Assembly (NCBI RefSeq): GCF_022539505.1 | Contig: NC_061514.1 | Coordinates: 214,431,141 to 214,495,140 of the forward strand | Direction of reading: 5' to 3' | Source: Lolium rigidum | Taxonomy: Eukaryota; Streptophyta; Magnoliopsida; Poales; Poaceae | Length of the DNA: 64,000 nt | In this document: piece after piece, positions 57,801 to 64,000 of the stretch | Position numbering within the stretch: position 1 is the stretch's first letter | How the letters are laid out: each line of letters opens with the position of its first letter | The notes under the pieces: generated by a model | The model's database searches: none | Told to the model about the DNA's origin: nothing | What the model saw: only the letters and a program-made list of their open reading frames with translations | Translations under genes and position numbers: made by a program

Positions 57801-59507
57801 TAATTAAGAAGCATACATGCATGGTTACTTTTTCATAGTCATGTTTTAAACTTATTCAAATCTTGGTGAAACCTAGGATTTGACCAAGATTCAAATGGGT
57901 ATAAAAATTCAAAAAAAAACAAAAAAGGTCTTCTTATGTTATATAGTAGGCATTCAATTAAGTTGATAAACAAGGTCTAGACATATTCAAACAAGAAAAA
58001 TCATGCATGTATCTACCCCTAACCCTAAACTCTGTTTCATGAAGTCAAGCATGAAGATATGTGGTTTTTGGTTTCGAACATGGAAATTCAAAAACCCTCC
58101 CAAGAGCTTCATTTTGAAGTGACTAAGAAGCATACATGCTTACTTTTTCATATTCATGTTTTTAACTTATTCAAATCTTGGTGGAACCAAGGATTTGACC
58201 AAGATTCAAATGGGTATAAAAATTCAAAAAAACACAAGGTCTTCTTATGTTATATAGTAAGCATTCAATTATTTTGATAAACAAGGTCTACACATATTCA
58301 AACCAGGAAATTATGTATCTACCCCCTAACCCTAAACTCTGTCTTATGAAGTCAAGCATGCATGAAGAGAAGTGGTTTTTGGTTTCAAGCATGGAAATTT
58401 CAAAAACCCTCCCAAGAGCTTCATTTTGGAGTGACTAAGAAGCATACGTACGTGCTTACTTTTTCATATTCATGTTTTAAACTTGTTCAAATCTTGGTCA
58501 AACCTATGATTTGACCAAGATTCAAATGGGTATAAAAAATGAAAACCAAGGTCTTCTTATGTCATATAGCAAGCATTCAATTAAGTTGATAAATAAGGTC
58601 TAGACATATTCAAACCAGAAAAATCATGTATCAAGCTACCCCTAACCCCTAATTAACTCTGTCTTATGAAGTCAAGCATGAAGATAAGTATGTGGTTTTT
58701 TGGTTTCAAACATGGAAATTTCAAAAACCCTCTCAAGATCGAGCTTCATTTTGGAGTGACTACGAAGGATATACATGCTTACTTTTTCATATTCATGTTT
58801 TAAACTTGTTTAAATCATGGTCAAACCTAGGATTTGACAAAGATTCAAATGGGCATAATTTAAAAAAAACAAAAAATGAAAAACCAAGGCACATAGTCTT
58901 CTTATGTTATATTGTAAGCATTCAATTAAGTTGATAAACAAGGTCTAGACATATTCAAACCAGAGAAATCATGTATCTACCCCCTAACCTAAACTCTGTC
59001 TCATGAAGTCAAGCATGATGATATGTGGTTTTTGGTTTCAAACATGGAAATTTCAAAAACCCTCCCAAGAGCTTCATTTTGAAGTGATTAATTATGAAGC
59101 ATACATGCATGCTTACTTTTTCATATTCATGTTTTAAACTTATTCAAATCTTGGTGAAACCTAGGATTTGACCAAGATTCAAATCCGTATAAAAATTAAA
59201 AAACTAAATAAAAAAACAAGGTCTTCTTATGTTATATAGTAAGCATTCAATTAAGTTGATCAATAAGGTCTAGACATATTCAAACCAGAAAAATCATGTA
59301 TCTACCCCTAACCCTAAACTTTGTCTTATGAAGTCAAGCATGAAGAGAAGTGGTTTTTGGTTTCAAGCATGGAAATTTCAAAAACCTCCCCAAACTTCAT
59401 TTTAGAGTGACTAAGAAGGATACAAGCTTCCCTTTTCATTTTCATGTTTTAAACTTGTTTAAATTATCTTGGTCAAATCTAGGATTTGACAAGATTCAAA
59501 TGGGCAA
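53988..59507. repeat. higher-order block B (5.5 kb)
   Basis: One cassette plus about fourteen monomers. It is block A with about 1.63 kb (five monomers) repeated internally: the segments around 56090-57713 and 57713-59340 share variant order, and the frame at 56431-56649 recurs unchanged at 58059-58277. Confidence 0.85.
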
Positions 59508-60355
59508 ACATATGATAAGTGATGCAAATATCATTTCTAAGTGCGGGCAAACCAGCCTTTAGCTTAACATATTTCTAAGTACAAGGTTTCAGAAAATTGA
59601 GTGGGGGCGGCTGCCCCCCTTGGCTATAGTCCGGATCCGCCCATGCTATAGTTTGAGGCCATTTGGATGACGTCGAAAAAATTCTTTGATTAGAAATGGG
59701 GTTGTTCGAACCCCGTAGTTGGATTTTTTTGAACCTTGATCTCTAGTACTGGGCAAAACCCTAGTTTAACCTATTTAATTATAGATTCGTAGGTCGATTT
59801 TTTTACGTACCTTTTTTATTATTACTCTACTATGCAGCACATATGTGTTTGCCCGTCGAGTGAAACTCGGAGGAAGAGGGATCACTCGGAAGGAGAGAAG
59901 AAGGAGGGAGAGCATTATGGTGTCTTCCCTTTTCGGGTGATGATGTTGACTGTTGTGCAGGGTTTGTCAGTGAGCAGGAGGAGGTGCGAGCGAGCGAGCG
60001 AGCGAGTCGAGCGAGGCCGAGAATGAGAGAGATTTGTTTTTTTTGTGAGAGGGACAACCGAAGGATCCTGAAGGACCCAGAGACTTCCAATACGCATCTC
60101 GATGCGTCTTCTCTTGACAAAGAAAATGGCTGGGAGTTTGCGTACCTATTGCACGTGACTTGTGCTCACGGAAGTGTGGGACCTCACGCATGGGCACCAC
60201 ACGTAAGTGACAGACCTGTTGGTGTAAAAACTCGGTTGATTATTATAGTGCATTAGAACAAAGTTTCCTATGGATTCAAGGGTAGGAAATCCAAGTTAAC
60301 TCATTTACATGACATTATTTTTTCCATGAAGCAAAGTTAACACATCTATCAATTG
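59508..60355 (+). repeat. cassette in the satellite array, direct copy 3
   Basis: Nearly identical to copy 2, offset 5520 bp. The GAGC run is longer by one or two units. Confidence 0.93.
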
Positions 60356-63212
60356 GTACATTTTGGAGTGACTAAGAAGGATCCATGCTTACCTTTTCGT
60401 TTTCACGTGTTAAACTTGTTTAAATCTTGGTCAAACCTAGGATTTGACGGAGATTCAAATGGGCGGAAAATTCAAAAAAAAAACAGAAAAATGAAAAACC
60501 AAAGCACATACGTAGTTTTCTTATGTCATATAGTAAGCATTCAAGTTGATAAACAAGGTCTAGACATATTCAAAACATACAAATCATGTATGTACCCCTA
60601 ACCCTAAACTATGTCTTATGAAGTCAAGCATGAAGAGAAGTGGTTTTGGGTTTCAAACATGGAAATTTCAAAAACCTCCCAAAAACTTCATTTAGAGTGA
60701 CTAAGAAGGATAAATGCTTCCCTTTTCATTTTCATGTTTTAAACTTGTTTAAATCTTGGTAAAACCTAGGATCCGACCAAGATTCAAATGGGCATCAAAA
60801 ATAAAAAAAATCAGAAAAATGAAAAACCAAAGCACATAGTCTTCTTATGTCATATAGTAAGCATTAAAGTTGATAAACAAGGTCTAGACGTATTCAAACC
60901 AGACAAATCATGTATCTACCCCCTAACCCTAAACTCTGTCTTATGAAGTCAAGCATGCATGAAGAGAAGTGGTTTTTGGTTTCAAGCATGGAAATTTCAA
61001 AAACCCTCCCAAGAGCTACATATTGGAGTGACTAATAGAAGGATAGATGCTTAATTTTTCATATTCATGTTTTAAACTTGTTTAAATCATGGTCAAACCT
61101 AGTATTTGACCAAGATTCAAATGGGCATAAAAAATCAAAAGAAAAAACAATAAAATGAAAAACCAATGCACATAGTCATCTTATGTCATCTAGTAAGCAT
61201 TCAATTAAGTTCATAAACAAGGTCTAGACATATCCAAACCAGAAAATTCATGTATCAAGCTACCCCTATCCCAAACTCTCTCTTATGAAGTCAAGCATGA
61301 AGAGAAGTACGCGGTTTTTGGTTTCAAACATGGAAATTTCAAAAACCCTCTCAAGAGCTTCCATTTTGGAGTGACTACGAAGGATACATGCTTAATTTTT
61401 CATATTCATGTTTTAAACTTGTTTAAATCATGGTCAAACCTAGGATTTGGCCAAGATTCAAATGGGCAAAATTTTAAAAAAAATCAAGGCACATAGTCTT
61501 CTTATGTCATATAGTAAGCATTCAATTAAGTTGATAAACAAGGTCTAGACATATTCAAACGAGAGAAATCATGTATCTACCCCCTAACCCTAAACTCTGT
61601 CTCATGAAGTCAAGCGCATGCATGAAGATATGTGGTTTTTGGTTTCAAACATGGAAATTTCAAAAACCCTCCCAAGAGCTTCATTTCGAAGTGATTAATT
61701 AAGAAGCATACATGCATGGTTACTTTTTCATAGTCATGTTTTAAACTTATTCAAATCTTGGTGAAACCTAGGATTTGACCAAGATTCAAATGGGTATAAA
61801 AATTCAAAAAAAAAACAAAAAAGGTCTTCTTATGTTATATAGTAGGCATTCAATTAAGTTGATAAACAAGGTCTAGACATATTCAAACAAGAAAAATCAT
61901 GCATGTATCTACCCCTAACCCTAAACTCTGTTTCATGAAGTCAAGCATGAAGATATGTGGTTTTTGGTTTCGAACATGGAAATTCAAAAACCCTCCCAAG
62001 AGCTTCATTTTGAAGTGACTAAGAAGCATACATGCTTACTTTTTCATATTCATGTTTTTAACTTATTCAAATCTTGGTGGAACCAAGGATTTGACCAAGA
62101 TTCAAATGGGTATAAAAATTCAAAAAAACACAAGGTCTTCTTATGTTATATAGTAAGCATTCAATTATTTTGATAAACAAGGTCTACACATATTCAAACC
62201 AGGAAATTATGTATCTACCCCCTAACCCTAAACTCTGTCTTATGAAGTCAAGCATGCATGAAGAGAAGTGGTTTTTGGTTTCAAGCATGGAAATTTCAAA
62301 AACCCTCCCAAGAGCTTCATTTTGGAGTGACTAAGAAGCATACGTACGTGCTTACTTTTTCATATTCATGTTTTAAACTTGTTCAAATCTTGGTCAAACC
62401 TATGATTTGACCAAGATTCAAATGGGTATAAAAAATGAAAACCAAGGTCTTCTTATGTCATATAGCAAGCATTCAATTAAGTTGATAAATAAGGTCTAGA
62501 CATATTCAAACCAGAAAAATCATGTATCAAGCTACCCCTAACCCCTAATTAACTCTGTCTTATGAAGTCAAGCATGAAGATAAGTATGTGGTTTTTTGGT
62601 TTCAAACATGGAAATTTCAAAAACCCTCTCAAGATCGAGCTTCATTTTGGAGTGACTACGAAGGATACATGCTTACTTTTTCATATTCATGTTTTAAACT
62701 TGTTTAAATCATGGTCAAACCTAGGATTTGACAAAGATTCAAATGGGCATAATTTAAAAAAAACAAAAAATGAAAAACCAAGGCACATAGTCTTCTTATG
62801 TTATATTGTAAGCATTCAATTAAGTTGATAAACAAGGTCTAGACATATTCAAACCAGAGAAATCATGTATCTACCCCCTAACCTAAACTCTGTCTCATGA
62901 AGTCAAGCATGATGATATGTGGTTTTTGGTTTCAAACATGGAAATTTCAAAAACCCTCCCAAGAGCTTCATTTTGAAGTGATTAATTATGAAGCATACAT
63001 GCATGCTTACTTTTTCATATTCATGTTTTAAACTTATTCAAATCTTGGTGAAACCTAGGATTTGACCAAGATTCAAATCCGTATAAAAATTAAAAAACAA
63101 AATAAAAAAACAAGGTCTTCTTATGTTATATAGTAAGCATTCAATTAAGTTGATAAATAAGGTCTAGACATATTCAAACCAGAAAAATCATGTATCTACC
63201 CCTAACCCTAAG
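59508..63212. repeat. higher-order block C, truncated on the right
   Basis: Same order of cassette and monomers as the start of block B at an offset of about 5524 bp (for example 56431 against 61955, 57038 against 62562). It ends within a monomer at ACCCCTAACCCTAA (63212). Confidence 0.85.
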
Positions 63213-63370
63213 CATGTATCTCGGTTGTTTGCGCTATGATACAATATCTACCTATGTTACACTAATCTCCTCTCTCCTACTTAATTAGCTGCCACATCAG
63301 CAGTTTTGTGGGACCAATGTGTATGATACTAGCTATGATACTAGCACTATCATGTGGGTACCTAAATCTC
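63213..63370. mobile_element. truncated Tourist-like MITE
   Basis: TGCGCTATGATACAATATCT, CTACCTATGTTACACTAATC and GTATGATACTAGCTATGATA match the right half of the MITE at 21392-21699. The left end is missing where the satellite begins. Confidence 0.75.
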
Positions 63371-63499
63371 GAGTCAAAGTTTGACACGAGACCGATGTGG
63401 ACTTTATTAATGGTGGAAGGGAGTAACAATCATAAGCACATTATTATTATTGATTGAACAACATTTTATTTGATGTGCCATAAGAAGTTTAGAAACTCC

Positions 63500-63860
63500 T
63501 AGCCCCTGGAGGTGGCGTTTTGGCACACACGTGCATATGCACCGATTATTGAAAATAATAAAAAAACAATTATATAAATGTTAAAAAAATCTGACATAAT
63601 TTTTTTGGTATACATTGTGACATCCTATGTTCGTTCATAAGTTTTCGTGGAAAAACAACATTTTGTGTGGTGTGTACAAAAAAGGCAAAAAATGTACGTA
63701 GTCGTGTTACAGCATCAAAATTTGTCTTTTTTACAGGAGCCACATTTTTTAAAAAAAACTTATGTACCAACATAAAATGTCTAGATATACATGTAAAATT
63801 TCAGTTTAGAATTTTTGGACACTTTGAAATGTGGATTCACATAATGGATTCCTCTACCTC
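63500..63860. mobile_element. diverged relative of the MITE at 11175-11545
   Basis: Shares GGCGTTTTGGCACA, GTGCATATGCACC, a GTCTTTTTTACA phrase, AACATAAAATGTCTAGATAT-like spacing and CACTTTGAAATGTGG near the right end with the element at 11175-11545. No target duplication was identified. Confidence 0.5.
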
Positions 63861-64000
63861 GACCCCCTTGGATTCCTGAACAGACTTATGTGTACTACTA
63901 GTAGGGCCTACTATTTATTATTATTATTACCTACTGCAGGCAAAATTTAATCTCATCGAGCGGTAAAATTCCCCGCCAACGCCCAAATATCTCGCGCCGC
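63861..64000. other. right edge of the window
   Basis: The last 50 bases turn GC-rich (CCCCGCCAACGCCC, TCTCGCGCCGC), possibly the 5' region of a gene outside the window. Nothing can be called. Confidence 0.3.

Larger units (their letters stand above)
44222..63212. repeat. 19-kb satellite array, monomer about 310-335 bp, about 46 copies
   Basis: Monomer landmarks in order: GTCATATAGTAAGCATTCAA, TTAAGTTGATAAACAAGGTC, TAGACATATTCAAACCAG, ATCATGTATCTACCCCTAAC, CCTAAACTCTGTCTTATGAA, GTCAAGCATGAAGAGAAGTG, GTTTTTGGTTTCAAACATGG, AAATTTCAAAAACCCTCCCA, AGAGCTTCATTTTGGAGTGA, TTTTTCATATTCATGTTTTA, a GGTCAAACCTAGGATTTGACC inverted pair (21 bases with its loop) and GATTCAAATGGGCATAAAAA. All monomers are in the same orientation. 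Short frames such as those starting MKSSM or MWFLV recur only because the DNA recurs. The array is cut at its right end by a Tourist-like MITE fragment, and cassettes interrupt it at four places (annotated separately). I do not recognise the family. Confidence 0.96.

Noticed and set aside
44976..62828. Dozens of 60-126-codon frames in the satellite array (MKSSMK..., MWFLVSNMEI..., MVFGFKHGNF...)
   Set aside because: They recur because the DNA recurs, shift frame between monomers through small indels, and contain no domain. The array is non-coding.
44222..63212. True telomere
   Set aside because: Only about two telomere-like units per monomer, imperfect, separated by 300 bp; no continuous CCCTAAA run.

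Overview
This window looks like a chromosome segment from a grass of the wheat/barley group (Triticeae or a close relative). The reasons are spliced genes with TATA promoters, Stowaway, Tourist, Mutator-like and CACTA transposons with intact target-site duplications, Ty3/gypsy remains, and grass-type gene families (glycine-rich wall protein, AT-hook/PPC protein, DUF295, SINA-like, AP2/ERF, B3). There is one 100-base run of N (4646-4745). No ribosomal RNA gene was seen. The species call is inference; no database was searched.

Left part (1-26643): a broken gag on the + strand runs straight into the LTR and pol of a Ty3/gypsy element on the - strand. After the gap lies a 1.7-kb block (4746-6439) that recurs at 24449-26129. 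It carries a Stowaway MITE and a PIF/Harbinger-type element that contains a promoter-bearing, broken B3-domain gene. A complete-ended Harbinger element with a ruined transposase follows (7815-9822), then a glycine-rich protein gene with a one-base frameshift (10048-10814), a Mutator-type MITE, a 106-bp tandem array, a complete non-autonomous CACTA element (15237-16943), LTR remnants, a fold-back repeat, and a five-exon AT-hook/PPC (AHL) gene at 20964-23681 whose exons 3 and 4 each carry one base too many.

Middle part (26644-43960): a CACTA 5' terminus is followed by about 40 copies of a 134-bp repeat and then by a frameshifted AP2/ERF gene (32929-33539). Further right are an unrecognised degenerate spliced gene on the - strand (34625-35850), the one gene that looks intact (two-exon DUF295 protein, 38304-40194, - strand), a broken SINA-like E3 ligase gene (41847-42556, - strand), and several MITEs.

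Right part (44222-63212): a 19-kb satellite array of about 46 monomers of roughly 310-335 bp. Nearly every monomer holds a telomere-like CCCTAACCCTAAA motif and an inverted pair of W-box cores. A cassette of about 0.85 kb punctuates the array, three times direct and once inverted, dividing it into 3.9-kb and 5.5-kb higher-order blocks. This array is the most unusual structure in the window. I see no sign that its short reading frames are genes. Overall this is a repeat-dominated region with one apparently functional gene and several decayed ones; I see no operon-like or pathway-level cooperation among them.
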